64,000 bases of DNA from NCBI GenBank assembly GCA_016873225.1, contig VGXS01000003.1:124001-188000 (forward strand), written 5' to 3'. Below, one piece after another: positions 36,054-44,749 of the stretch. This stretch comes from Planctomycetota bacterium (lineage in GTDB: Bacteria; Planctomycetota; Planctomycetia; Gemmatales; Gemmataceae). Position 1 is the stretch's first letter; each line of letters starts with the position of its first letter. The notes beneath the pieces were generated by a model. That model made no database searches and was not told the origin of the DNA. It saw only the letters and a program-made list of their open reading frames with translations. Both the position numbers and the translations under genes were made by a program.

Positions 36054-38258
36054 TCAGGGCAACAGCACGATTGGGGGCAAACCCGCGCGAAGGCCTTCGA
36101 CTTCGCCGATGATCGCCGCGTGCTCGTGTCCGGCCGACTTGAGTTCGCGAACAACCTCCTCGGCTTTTTCCGGGGCGACTCCCGCGAGCAGGCCGCCGGA
36201 AGTCTGTGGATCAAAGAGCCATTCGGGACCCGCGCCGACCCGCGATTCGATCCTGGCCGCTTGCCTGGCATTGTCGGGTTGAAGGCTGGAAAGGATGCCC
36301 GCCGCGGCCGATTCGCCAAAACCGGAAAGCACCGGAACGCTTCCCTTGAAAAGCCGGCAACCGGCGCCGCTGGCTTGCAGCATCTCCAGAAGGTGCCCCG
36401 CCAAGCCGAATCCCGTCACATCGGTGCAGGCCGCGACGCCGTGGCGGGCGAACAGTTCCGATGCCTTCCCATTGGCCAAAAGCATCGACTTGGTGGCTCC
36501 ATCCAGCCACGCCGAGCGGCATCGGCCGCGCATCCATGCCGCCAAGATCGCGCCGGTGCCCACCGGCTTGGTGATCACAAGCTTGTCGCCGGGCCGCAGG
36601 GCGCCCTTGCGAAACAAGGCGTCGCGTTCCCCGTGTCCGGTGACGGCAAGCCCCAGGGCCAATTCGGCTCCCTCGGTTGTGTGACCGCCGGATAGGGCCA
36701 CCCGCAAGGCCCTCAGTTCCCGCGTCGCCCCGCCGAGCATTTCCCGCAGGAGGTCGCGTTGCACGGGGCCCCGGGCATATGGCACGGTGGCGATGGCCAA
36801 GGCGCAGAAAGGGCGCGCGTTCATGGCGAAGATGTCCGAGACGGAATGCAGCGCCGCCACCCTGCCGAACAGGTAAGGGTCATCGATGAACGACTTGAAA
36901 TGGTCAACCGTCTGCACCTCAACCACCCGGCCGGACGCGCCGTAAAGGGTTGGTTCCATCAGGTGCACCGAGGCGTCCTCGCCATCCCGAGCGCCAACCA
37001 GAAGCCTTGGATCCTCGCCCGTGTCCAAGCTCGAAAGCACCTCCCCGAGGACATCGCTTGAAACCTTGCTGCCGCACCCGCCGCACCGCATGAGCGGTTC
37101 ACCGGCATCATTCCCTTGGGAAGGCATGGCGGAAAGGCCGCTGAACATTCCCATCCACCCGCGGTCGATCCGGTCTTTCATCCTTCTCCAGAAGGCGCCC
37201 TTGCTCGTCAACGGTCCCCATGTGCAAAGGGCTTCCCCATCCGCCGTGTTGAGAAGGCTCAGGGTGGCCCGTTGGGGCTTCCACGCCCGCAGCGGCTTTT
37301 CCATCAGCATGGCCAGCAGGTTGCCCCACAACACCTTGCCCTGCCTCACGGCATGCACGCCGTTTTTCGGCAACAGCGGATGTGACTGGTGCGAGGCGCC
37401 ATCACCTGTCGCGAAAACTTCCGGATGCGAAACGCTGCGGAGGAAATCATCAACCACGATGAAACCATCCCCATCGACCATCAGGCCGCTTTCGAGATAA
37501 AGCGCCGGCGCCGAAGCGCTGGTGGCCCATATCACCTCGTCAAAGGGAAGCCTCGAGCCGTCATCAAGCCGCAGGCTTTTGCCGGCCATTCCCGTGACCC
37601 GCCTTCCCAAATGCAACGCGACTCCCCTGGCCTCGAAGATTTCCCTCAATCGGCCTGACGCCCTGGAGGGAAAGCCCGGCACCAATCGTTCGTTCGCGTG
37701 AACCAGCGATAGCTCAAAACCCGCATAGCCCCCCAGCCTCTTGCGGATGGCCAAGGCGATTTCGCAACCGCTCGCCCCGCCACCCACCACGACCCAGCGG
37801 ACCGGGACAGGGACAGGGCGATCACGCAAGGCGGCCTCGGCGCGACTGATGCGCTCGACCAACCCACCCAGGGGACGCATCGAACCATCGGTTTCGCCCG
37901 GGGGCATCCATGGACGGGAGCCCAGCGAAAGCGAAAGCGCGTCGTATCCCAGGTAGGGCCGGCCCGCAACTTTCACCCGCCTGTTGACAGGATCAATCCC
38001 TTCGACCTCACCCACCACCAACCGGGCGCCGGCGGCATGGCAAACCTTGGCCAAATCGATCGACACATCATCCGCCGTGTAGTCACCACCGATATGCCCC
38101 GGGACCATGGCGCTGTAAGGGGAATCGGGATAAGCGTTGACCAGCGTGACCGCGATCCTCGGCTGGGGATTCATCACCAACGACCGCAACGCGACCAAGT
38201 GGGCGTTGCCGGCACCGGCAAGCACCACATGCTTTTCAATGGGAGGCGATGGATCCAT
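36054..38258 (-). CDS. selD: FAD-dependent oxidoreductase fused to selenide, water dikinase (SelD)
   Basis: A 734-residue two-domain protein. The N-terminal ~360 residues form a pyridine-nucleotide-disulfide (NDH-2-like) oxidoreductase: FAD motif VVLAGAGNAHL (11-21), second dinucleotide motif VVVGGGASGCEIA, and VFATGDGA near the end. The C-terminal part is SelD, which makes selenophosphate from selenide and ATP. The nucleophile is Cys395 in GCGSK with Lys398, the position often occupied by selenocysteine is Cys here, and the nearby second Cys of E. coli SelD is Ser397. Later blocks TDVTGFGLAGHLLEM and DPQTSGGLL are canonical. Such fusions are known in several phyla (TIGR03169-type N-terminus). 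ATG 38258 or GTG 38261 are both possible. It lies 9 bases after the amidohydrolase. Confidence 0.95.
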   Translation of the reverse strand: MDPSPPIEKHVVLAGAGNAHLVALRSLVMNPQPRIAVTLVNAYPDSPYSAMVPGHIGGDYTADDVSIDLAKVCHAAGARLVVGEVEGIDPVNRRVKVAGRPYLGYDALSLSLGSRPWMPPGETDGSMRPLGGLVERISRAEAALRDRPVPVPVRWVVVGGGASGCEIALAIRKRLGGYAGFELSLVHANERLVPGFPSRASGRLREIFEARGVALHLGRRVTGMAGKSLRLDDGSRLPFDEVIWATSASAPALYLESGLMVDGDGFIVVDDFLRSVSHPEVFATGDGASHQSHPLLPKNGVHAVRQGKVLWGNLLAMLMEKPLRAWKPQRATLSLLNTADGEALCTWGPLTSKGAFWRRMKDRIDRGWMGMFSGLSAMPSQGNDAGEPLMRCGGCGSKVSSDVLGEVLSSLDTGEDPRLLVGARDGEDASVHLMEPTLYGASGRVVEVQTVDHFKSFIDDPYLFGRVAALHSVSDIFAMNARPFCALAIATVPYARGPVQRDLLREMLGGATRELRALRVALSGGHTTEGAELALGLAVTGHGERDALFRKGALRPGDKLVITKPVGTGAILAAWMRGRCRSAWLDGATKSMLLANGKASELFARHGVAACTDVTGFGLAGHLLEMLQASGAGCRLFKGSVPVLSGFGESAAAGILSSLQPDNARQAARIESRVGAGPEWLFDPQTSGGLLAGVAPEKAEEVVRELKSAGHEHAAIIGEVEGLRAGLPPIVLLP

Positions 38259-38267
38259 CACATCAAA

Positions 38268-39563
38268 CTAGCGCAAGGACGGGCCTCGCACCGCACGATT
38301 GCCTGAATCAAGTGCGGTTCCGGCCTTGATCTCCCCACCCTGAATCACCGCGACGATGTTTGAGCGTTTCTCCAACAGGGAAATGTCGGAAAGCAGGTTT
38401 CCCTTGACGATGAGAACATCGGCAAGCTTGCCGGCTTCAAGCGTGCCCAGTTCGTTGAGCCTACCAAGAATCTTGGCCCCATTTCTTGTCGCGCATGTGA
38501 GAACTTCCAGCGGACTGAAGCCGACATCCTTGACAAAAAAGGTGAGTTCCTTGGCGTAGTCGCCATGGGGGTTCCATGCGAAACCGTAGTCACCCCCCAT
38601 TCCAAGGCATCCACCCGCCCTGAGAATCATTTTCGCGCTTTCAATGCCACCCTCGAGGGTTTCACGATGGCCGTCGATCACCCGCTGGGACATCCCGAAT
38701 TCCGGCCCCCTCTCGATGCTGGCCTTTTCGAAATAAAGGGCGGGAACCACGGGAACATCCCGGGATAGCAGCAGGTCGAGGCACTCCTGGTCCATGAAAG
38801 TCCCGTGTTCCACCGCGTCGTAACCGGCTTTCAGGGCATTCCTGATTCCCTCGGTCGCCCGGCAATGCCCCGTCACCTTGAGGCCGTGGTTGTGCGCCGT
38901 CGCCACCACGGCGTTCATCTCGTCGAATGTCATGCAGAGGGTGTGGTGGTCGTTCGTGTCCGGGGCGGCGGCATCGCCGGTGGGGTAGGTCTTGACCCAC
39001 TCGACGCCATCCTTGACCAGTTTTCGCACCGCCGCCCGCGCTTCGCCGGGGCCATTCACCAGAAGCACAAGTCCCTCCATGCCGATCTTCCGGTATTCGG
39101 GATTCCAATCCATCAGACCGCCAGCTCCACAGATTTCACGGCCCGACGCGGCCATGCGGGGGCCCGGCGCCAACCCCTCCTCGATCGCTTTCTTGAGCCA
39201 GACATCGATGTTGTGCAGGCTGCCTCCGGACCGCGCCGAGGTGTACCCGCATTCAAGGGCCAACTTGGCGTTCGCGGCGGCCAGCAAGGTCACATACTCG
39301 ATCGGGTACTTGATATCGAGGTCTTCAAGCGCCGCGACATTGAAATAGGTCGGATGAAAGTGGGCCTCGACAAGGCCGGGGAGCACGGTGCAACCGCTGG
39401 CGTCCACAACTGTCGCCAAAGGGTCCGACGCGCCCGCGCAAGGCCCGACATGCCTGATCAGCCCATCCTCAAGATGAACCTCGGAACCGGCTACAGGTGG
39501 CTTGCCGGTTCCATCAATCACCGTTCCACTAACGATTCGCAAACGACCGTTCGCCGTTTTCAT
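38268..39563 (-). CDS. Amidohydrolase superfamily protein (imidazolonepropionase/prolidase-like)
   Basis: A 431-residue metal-dependent hydrolase of the amidohydrolase superfamily. The metal ligands are all visible: His68 and His70 in EAHFHP, a probable carboxylated Lys191 in WVKTYP, His233 in TGHCRA, His253 in VEHGTF and Asp325 in GGDYGFAW. No signal peptide, so it is cytoplasmic. The layout (N-terminal small beta domain, barrel, C-terminal GTLEAGKLADVLIVKG) fits the imidazolonepropionase-like/Xaa-Pro dipeptidase subgroup. The substrate is unknown. It precedes the SelD fusion by only 9 bases and probably forms an operon with it, but I see no functional link. Confidence 0.88.
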   Translation of the reverse strand: MKTANGRLRIVSGTVIDGTGKPPVAGSEVHLEDGLIRHVGPCAGASDPLATVVDASGCTVLPGLVEAHFHPTYFNVAALEDLDIKYPIEYVTLLAAANAKLALECGYTSARSGGSLHNIDVWLKKAIEEGLAPGPRMAASGREICGAGGLMDWNPEYRKIGMEGLVLLVNGPGEARAAVRKLVKDGVEWVKTYPTGDAAAPDTNDHHTLCMTFDEMNAVVATAHNHGLKVTGHCRATEGIRNALKAGYDAVEHGTFMDQECLDLLLSRDVPVVPALYFEKASIERGPEFGMSQRVIDGHRETLEGGIESAKMILRAGGCLGMGGDYGFAWNPHGDYAKELTFFVKDVGFSPLEVLTCATRNGAKILGRLNELGTLEAGKLADVLIVKGNLLSDISLLEKRSNIVAVIQGGEIKAGTALDSGNRAVRGPSLR

Positions 39564-39958
39564 GAGTCACCCGAAATTCAGCAAGGATCATCCGCCGAGA
39601 CTACCATGCCAATCGGCAATTGGCCACGCACCGCACGGTTGGAGCGATTCCAAGTCAATCAAGCGTGCCTGGATTTGGAAAATAGACCTACTAAAAACCA
39701 AACTCGATAAACAAAAAAGAAATTGGGATTTTTGAATTGACTCCGCGCCATCAGCCTTCGGCTTCAGGCGCAACTCTCTCCGGTTCATGAAATCAGGAAC
39801 GCCGCCTTTATTAGATCGGGCTTCAAATACATGAGTCGGATTGATAATCCCGATAAAAATGAGATTCGGGACTATTTTAAAACACCCCACTTATTTCGGC
39901 TCCACTGGGGGCTCTTTAGTTTCTGCTATGGCTCCTGGTGTTGTTCCTTGATCGACTC

Positions 39959-40060
39959 GCCCCTCACTTCGTTCAGGGCTCCCAAGCGATGAACGGATCT
40001 CAATTGTGAAGGCCAGACAAAGGCTGAAGATGCTTGGGAGCCCTGAACGAAGTGAGGGGC
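39959..40060. repeat. Perfect 29-base inverted repeat with 44-base spacer
   Basis: Bases 39959-39987 are the exact reverse complement of 40032-40060; the arms read GCCCCTCACTTCG... and ...CGAAGTGAGGGGC. Pairing stops at both ends (39958/40061 and 39988/40031). The arm length and the 44-base spacer suit a small non-autonomous element or a dispersed intergenic repeat better than a simple terminator. Confidence 0.85.
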
Positions 40061-40157
40061 ACTCGCAGACATTCAACCAACAATCTAGCGGCAGTTCAGA
40101 GGTCACTTGCGCCATCCGACGCTTCAGGGGCATGAAAGGGCTTACAGAATGATGGCG

Positions 40158-40192
40158 GGTGCCGGGGTTTTGAGCAGGTCAGTTATTTGAAG
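40158..40192 (+). repeat. Dispersed repeat, copy 1
   Basis: A 35-base sequence starting GGTGCCGGGG and ending GTTATTTGAAG. It matches the reverse complement of 46263-46297 at 32 of 35 positions, with similarity continuing outward for several bases after a 2-base indel. Confidence 0.75.
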
Positions 40193-40295
40193 TTTGGTCT
40201 AATCATTCAAAAAAGGTCTGCCATTCTTGCTGTCGGCTTGGTTCAAAACCCGGCGTTCACCCAAAAAGTCCACAATTCAAAAAAAAACGCAAAGT

Positions 40296-40676
40296 CTACT
40301 TCAGGCTGATCGCCAGCGGGTTGCCATCCGGTGAAATGTCGAGTTTGGATTCAAGGCTTTGGTTCGAGAGTGGCCTGCCGTAGGGAAACTCGCTCGATGA
40401 ATTGCCATTATAAGCCTCAACTCGCACCAGATATGGTCCCTTGGCTACTCCCCTGCCCTTGGCCTTGGAATCAAATTTGCCATCCTCGATGAAGGCGTAG
40501 CCCTGCACAGGCTTGGAAGGATGATCCGGTGCCGGGTCGAACCAGATCATTCCCTTGGGAACCGCCTTGCCCTTGAGCGACACGGTTCCGGAAATGTCCT
40601 TGAGGCCGTCGCCTCCCCCGCACCCTGCTACGAAAAGGGCCGCCACCAACAACAAGGCCAATCGCTTCATGAACAT
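40296..40676 (-). CDS. Small lipoprotein downstream of the DUF1559 gene
   Basis: A 126-residue lipoprotein with signal peptide and lipobox FVAGC, Cys19. The mature part begins with a Gly run and contains SGTVSLKGKAVPKGMIWFDP, the start of a transthyretin/carboxypeptidase-regulatory-like beta domain common in short planctomycete lipoproteins. It begins 15 bases after the DUF1559 stop and is surely co-transcribed. This DUF1559-plus-lipoprotein pair is a recurrent planctomycete arrangement, with no defined function. Confidence 0.85.
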   Translation of the reverse strand: MFMKRLALLLVAALFVAGCGGGDGLKDISGTVSLKGKAVPKGMIWFDPAPDHPSKPVQGYAFIEDGKFDSKAKGRGVAKGPYLVRVEAYNGNSSSEFPYGRPLSNQSLESKLDISPDGNPLAISLK

Positions 40677-40691
40677 CGACTTTTGCCCCAG

Positions 40692-41642
40692 TCAATCACC
40701 GAGTGTTTCGCCACCATTGATGCTTGCCAGGGACCGAAGGTTGGCGATCGCAATCGAGTCGCGAATGAATCGGACACTGGCATCACCCATGCAAAAATTG
40801 GTTCCCCCGGAATGGGCACTCCCCGGCGCGATGTCATTGAATGCGCCAATGGAGGGGGTGTTGATGGAATTGACGATGTTTTTCGTTCCCGCGCAAACTG
40901 CTGGCACGGCATCACAACCGCGTACCCAGGATCGGTAGCGCGTGCCGGTCACCTCGCTGTTCCATGAGATCTCACTGACCATGATCGTGTTGGAAGTTCC
41001 GTCCGTGGCTTCCGAGAGCGTCTTGCCCCTGTCCTGAAGGCGGTTGTTGGTGGTGTCAGGGTCGAAAAAGCCGACGAGCGAGAATCCACCCTCCGTACCG
41101 ACATTTGAGAAGCCATAGGCCGTGTTCGTGACTGGGTTCGTGCCCTTCGGCCCTCCGTTGCCGTAATAATGGGGAATAAATGGCGGACTGTTATTCACCA
41201 AGTCCGGTGGGTTGACATTGTGTGGCGCCACGGTGCCCATGGTCTGGCGAGTTGATGACGGACACTGGTATGTCTTGATTCTCGTCAAGCCATATGGATT
41301 GTTCTTTCCCGTGCCCGCCGTATAGGCGCCCGCGGCCTGGCTGAACGACTTGAACAGGCCCTCCTGCTCGATGAACGGCAAAATATAGACATGCCAACTC
41401 AACTGTGTCATGAGTTCGCCAGCCTTGGGAAGACCGCCCATGGCGTCGTGGTAGGAATGAAGGGCGATCCCAAGTTGCTTGAGGTTGTTCGTGCAGCTCA
41501 TCCGGTTCGCGGCTTCCCGCACCTTCTGCACGGCCGGAACAAGCAGACCGATCAGCACGGCAATGATCGCAATCACCACCAGCAGCTCAATTAGGGTGAA
41601 TCCCGGGCGGCGAAGTGTCGGAATTCGACAGGGCTTAATCAT
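40692..41642 (-). CDS. DUF1559 pseudopilin-like protein
   Basis: A 316-residue protein with a type II pseudopilin N-terminus: basic leader, then G14 followed by [20 protein letters not shown], the prepilin peptidase site and hydrophobic helix. The body is DUF1559 (SBP_bac_10), with [20 protein letters not shown], and near the C-terminus the family's [10 protein letters not shown] and [11 protein letters not shown] segments. ATG 41642 was chosen because GAGG lies about 6 bases upstream and it puts the processing site near the N-terminus; a frame starting at 41741 would add 33 residues. The family is massively expanded in planctomycetes and is thought to be exported, perhaps in surface fibres; role unknown. 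Confidence 0.93.
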   Translation of the reverse strand: MIKPCRIPTLRRPGFTLIELLVVIAIIAVLIGLLVPAVQKVREAANRMSCTNNLKQLGIALHSYHDAMGGLPKAGELMTQLSWHVYILPFIEQEGLFKSFSQAAGAYTAGTGKNNPYGLTRIKTYQCPSSTRQTMGTVAPHNVNPPDLVNNSPPFIPHYYGNGGPKGTNPVTNTAYGFSNVGTEGGFSLVGFFDPDTTNNRLQDRGKTLSEATDGTSNTIMVSEISWNSEVTGTRYRSWVRGCDAVPAVCAGTKNIVNSINTPSIGAFNDIAPGSAHSGGTNFCMGDASVRFIRDSIAIANLRSLASINGGETLGD

Positions 41643-41841
41643 GTCCAACCTCGTCTTGAAGGATGGCGCCGGATAGGCATGGGGCGCGATAAAGAGATGA
41701 GAAATTTCGGATCGGGCCGTCCGAATACATTTTGAAATCATGTTGTAATTCCAACGGAGTCAAGCCAATGCGATTGACCAACACTCTCACGCGGTTTTCA
41801 TCCGTATTGCCCCGTGCTGGATGCCGTGGGAAATTAATCCG

Positions 41842-44745
41842 ATGAATTCCGCATGGTTGTTGATCACGACGCTGGCCATCGCGGTCACCCGCTTGCCGGC
41901 GGACGACCGTGAATCCCGGTTTGAATCGACCATAAGGCCTTTGCTTGCCAAGCATTGCATCGGATGCCATGGACCTGACAAGCAAAAAGTTGGCCTCAGG
42001 CTTGATGACAAGGCCGGATGGGCCAAGGGTGGCGACTCAGGCCCGGCCATTCTGCCGGGAAAACCTGCCGAAAGCCTTCTGGTGAAAGCCGTCCGCCGCG
42101 AGGCATCCGTTTCGGCCATGCCGCCCAATCGGTCGCTATCTCCCGCCGAAGTTCGTGACCTGGAGGCATGGGTCGCCGCCGGAGCCTTCGATCCCCGCGA
42201 AGGTTCGGAGCGGTTGGGCGGAATGAGTTTGGGAGAGGCGAAGTCATGGTGGGCCTTCCAACCTTTGGCGAAATCATCACCTCCCGGACCCGGCCATCCC
42301 ATCGACGCCTTCTTGCAAACCAGGTTGGCGAAGGCCGGCATGGCCTACCAGAAACCCGCCGCCAAGCAGGATATCCTCCGCCGCCTCTCCTATGACCTCA
42401 CCGGCTTGCCACCAACACCACCCGAGATGGACTCGTTCCTTTCGGATGATTCCCCCCAAGGGTATGAAAAGGTGGTGGATCGACTCCTGTCCACACCCGC
42501 CTACGGGGAACGCTGGGGCCGGCACTGGCTTGATCTGGCGCGGTATGCCGACACGGCGGGTGAAAACAGCGATTTCCCCATTTCCAACGCCTGGCGGTAC
42601 CGGAACTGGGTCATCGACGCCTTCAACCGCGACATGCCCTACGACAAGTTCATCCGTGCCCAAATCGCAGGCGACCTCTTGGCGCCCAACGCGGCTGACA
42701 TCGAAAGGGATGGTTTGGTTGTGGCCACCGGTTTTCTCGCCGTGGCGAGGCGGTTCGGGCACAACATCGCCAGCGACATGCACCTCACCCGGGAAGATGT
42801 CATCGACACGGTCGGCAGGACTTTTCTGGGACTGAGCCTGGGATGCGCCCGCTGCCATGACCACAAATACGATCCGATCACCACGCGGGACTATTACGCG
42901 CTTTACGGCATATTTGAGAGCACACGGTTCCCATTCCCCGGTTGCGAGGCCAATCGCCAACCCCGTGACATGGTGCCGCTGCCAGGAGACCCCGCGCGAG
43001 TCGCTGAAACCTTGAAGGCCGATGCGAGGATCGCGGCCATTGAATCTGAAAAGGCGAAGATTCAGGCAGGATTGCCCCGTCTTGATTTCTCCGGGGCCCG
43101 CCCCGTTGCGAGTGGATCCATCAAGGATGGTGGTTCGGCGCGACTCGATGTTCCCTCACCCGTGCGCATGGTCAAGGGCGACATGCTTCTGCTGGCCATC
43201 AGCCCGCTTGCCAATCAGGGCGCCGACTTCACGAGGGTCGAACTGAAATTGTCGGACAGTGCCCATGCATCCAAGGCTTGGGATCTGCGGACCGAAGCCA
43301 TCGATTCCCTTGCCAAGGGAAACCCCGTGGCAAGTTCCCATGGCGGGGCCTGGCACTTCCTTGACCTGCAAAAGCAGCCTCGGCTTCTCAACTCCAGAAC
43401 GGATGGCGCTTACGGCAACGAGAATCTGATGGCTTGGCGGTCCGAAGGGGAGACGCCCGCCGCCATGGTCAACACTTCGCCCGATCCGGTTCAGGTCTTC
43501 GCCAAGCTACCGGGCAGATCGTTCTTCGCCCATCCGGGCGCCTCCTGGCCGGTGGGCATCGGTTTCCTGTGCCCGGCAGACGGCAACTTCACCATCGACG
43601 GATCGTTGGTCGACGCTCATCCCGGCGGACCGGATGGTGTCGGGTTCAATTTGTCGGTGGTTCCAGCCGGTTTCTCAGCCGCTCTTGCCCGTCATGTCGA
43701 GGCCGCATCGACGCTAAGCAAGCTGGAATCTGAAAAGTCGGGTCTTCTTTCCAGGAAGCGGCCATCCGAATTCGCCTATGCCGTCGCCGAGTTGAAACCG
43801 GTCGATGCCGCCGTCCAGGTTCGGGGCGAACCTGAGAAAAAGGGGCCCATCGTGCCACGCGGAATGCCGGCACTGCTGGGTGGCACCACCGTGTCGGCCA
43901 CCAACGCCAGCGGCAGGCTCGAACTTGCCAACTGGCTGGCCTCCGCGTCCAACCCGCTGGCCGCGCGGGTGATTGCCAACCGGATCTGGCTGCATCATTT
44001 TGGTTCCGGCATCGTCGCCACGCCGAGCGATTTTGGATCCCGGGGCCTCAAGCCAACCCACCCGGAACTCCTGGACTGGCTGGCCCGCGATTTCGTTGAA
44101 AATGGTTGCAAAATCAAGCGTTTGCACAAATTGATTGTCACCTCCAAGGCTTACAGGCAGTCCGCGGGTCCGCCAGACGACCGCGACCCGGATAACCAGT
44201 TGGTCTCGCGCTTTGCCAGGCGAAGGCTATCGGCAGAGGAAATCCGCGACAGCCTTCTCGTGGCCGCCGGAAAACTGGATTCGGATCCGGGCGCATCCCA
44301 CCCTTTCCCGCCGGAAGATTCTTGGCGATTCACCCAGCACAATCCGTTCGCCGCAGAGTACGACACCAACAAGCGGGCCATCTACCAAATGACGACACGG
44401 AACCGGAGGCACCCGTTTTTCGCCCTGTTCGACGGGGCGGATCCCAACGCCACGACTCCCGTCAGGCAGGCGACGACGGTTCCCACCCAGGCGCTCTACT
44501 TCATGAATGATCCGCTGGTTCACGATGCCGCCATGGCCTTGGCGTCAAGGGTTGAAGCCGAGCCAACAACCGGGGCGCAATTGAGCCTGCTGTTCAGGAT
44601 CGCCCTGCAGCGCCCGCCGACCGATCCTGAATTGGCCGCCATCAGGCTTTTGGTTCCATCCGCCTCCGCGAGGCTCGACACGCGATCGCTGGCTTCCGCC
44701 GCCCGTGTCGTCCTTTCAGGCAACTCCTTCCTGACGGTGGACTGA
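41842..44745 (+). CDS. PSCyt1-DUF1549-DUF1553 protein (cytochrome-containing)
   Basis: A 967-residue exported protein. Signal peptide MNSAWLLITTLAIAV is followed by a PSCyt1 cytochrome domain with heme-binding CIGCH (Cys39, Cys42, His43) and a likely axial Met93 in SAMPP. DUF1549 (PSCyt2) follows with LRRLSYDLTGLPPTP, GERWGRHWLDLARYADT and a second CARCHDH near residue 336. DUF1553 (PSD1) includes NRIWLHHFGSGIV, PELLDWLARDF and QTTR-like late motifs. Between them is a less conserved central stretch, probably a jelly-roll-like domain. I prefer ATG 41842; ATG 41821 is also in frame. The DUF1501 gene starts 4 bases after its stop, so the two form the classic planctomycete pair. Electron transfer is plausible, the substrate unknown. 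Confidence 0.93.
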   Translation: MNSAWLLITTLAIAVTRLPADDRESRFESTIRPLLAKHCIGCHGPDKQKVGLRLDDKAGWAKGGDSGPAILPGKPAESLLVKAVRREASVSAMPPNRSLSPAEVRDLEAWVAAGAFDPREGSERLGGMSLGEAKSWWAFQPLAKSSPPGPGHPIDAFLQTRLAKAGMAYQKPAAKQDILRRLSYDLTGLPPTPPEMDSFLSDDSPQGYEKVVDRLLSTPAYGERWGRHWLDLARYADTAGENSDFPISNAWRYRNWVIDAFNRDMPYDKFIRAQIAGDLLAPNAADIERDGLVVATGFLAVARRFGHNIASDMHLTREDVIDTVGRTFLGLSLGCARCHDHKYDPITTRDYYALYGIFESTRFPFPGCEANRQPRDMVPLPGDPARVAETLKADARIAAIESEKAKIQAGLPRLDFSGARPVASGSIKDGGSARLDVPSPVRMVKGDMLLLAISPLANQGADFTRVELKLSDSAHASKAWDLRTEAIDSLAKGNPVASSHGGAWHFLDLQKQPRLLNSRTDGAYGNENLMAWRSEGETPAAMVNTSPDPVQVFAKLPGRSFFAHPGASWPVGIGFLCPADGNFTIDGSLVDAHPGGPDGVGFNLSVVPAGFSAALARHVEAASTLSKLESEKSGLLSRKRPSEFAYAVAELKPVDAAVQVRGEPEKKGPIVPRGMPALLGGTTVSATNASGRLELANWLASASNPLAARVIANRIWLHHFGSGIVATPSDFGSRGLKPTHPELLDWLARDFVENGCKIKRLHKLIVTSKAYRQSAGPPDDRDPDNQLVSRFARRRLSAEEIRDSLLVAAGKLDSDPGASHPFPPEDSWRFTQHNPFAAEYDTNKRAIYQMTTRNRRHPFFALFDGADPNATTPVRQATTVPTQALYFMNDPLVHDAAMALASRVEAEPTTGAQLSLLFRIALQRPPTDPELAAIRLLVPSASARLDTRSLASAARVVLSGNSFLTVD

Positions 44746-44749
44746 CCCC

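Larger units (their letters stand above)
39564..40295. other. 732-base intergenic region rich in repeats, no convincing gene
   Basis: No open frame here looks real: the small frames across 39588-40133 include conceptual SPERSEG- and SLRSGLP-like peptides that arise from the inverted repeat itself. The region is less GC-rich than its surroundings and holds a 29-base perfect inverted repeat (39959-40060) and one copy of a dispersed repeat (40158-40192). A run of nine or more T on the minus strand lies just downstream of the lipoprotein stop (about 40278-40287) and could help terminate that operon. Confidence 0.6.

Noticed and set aside
39891..40133. 80-codon minus-strand frame with SPERSEG- and SLRSGLP-like peptides.
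   Set aside because: The peptides come from the two arms of the inverted repeat; the frame has no ribosome site or family match.
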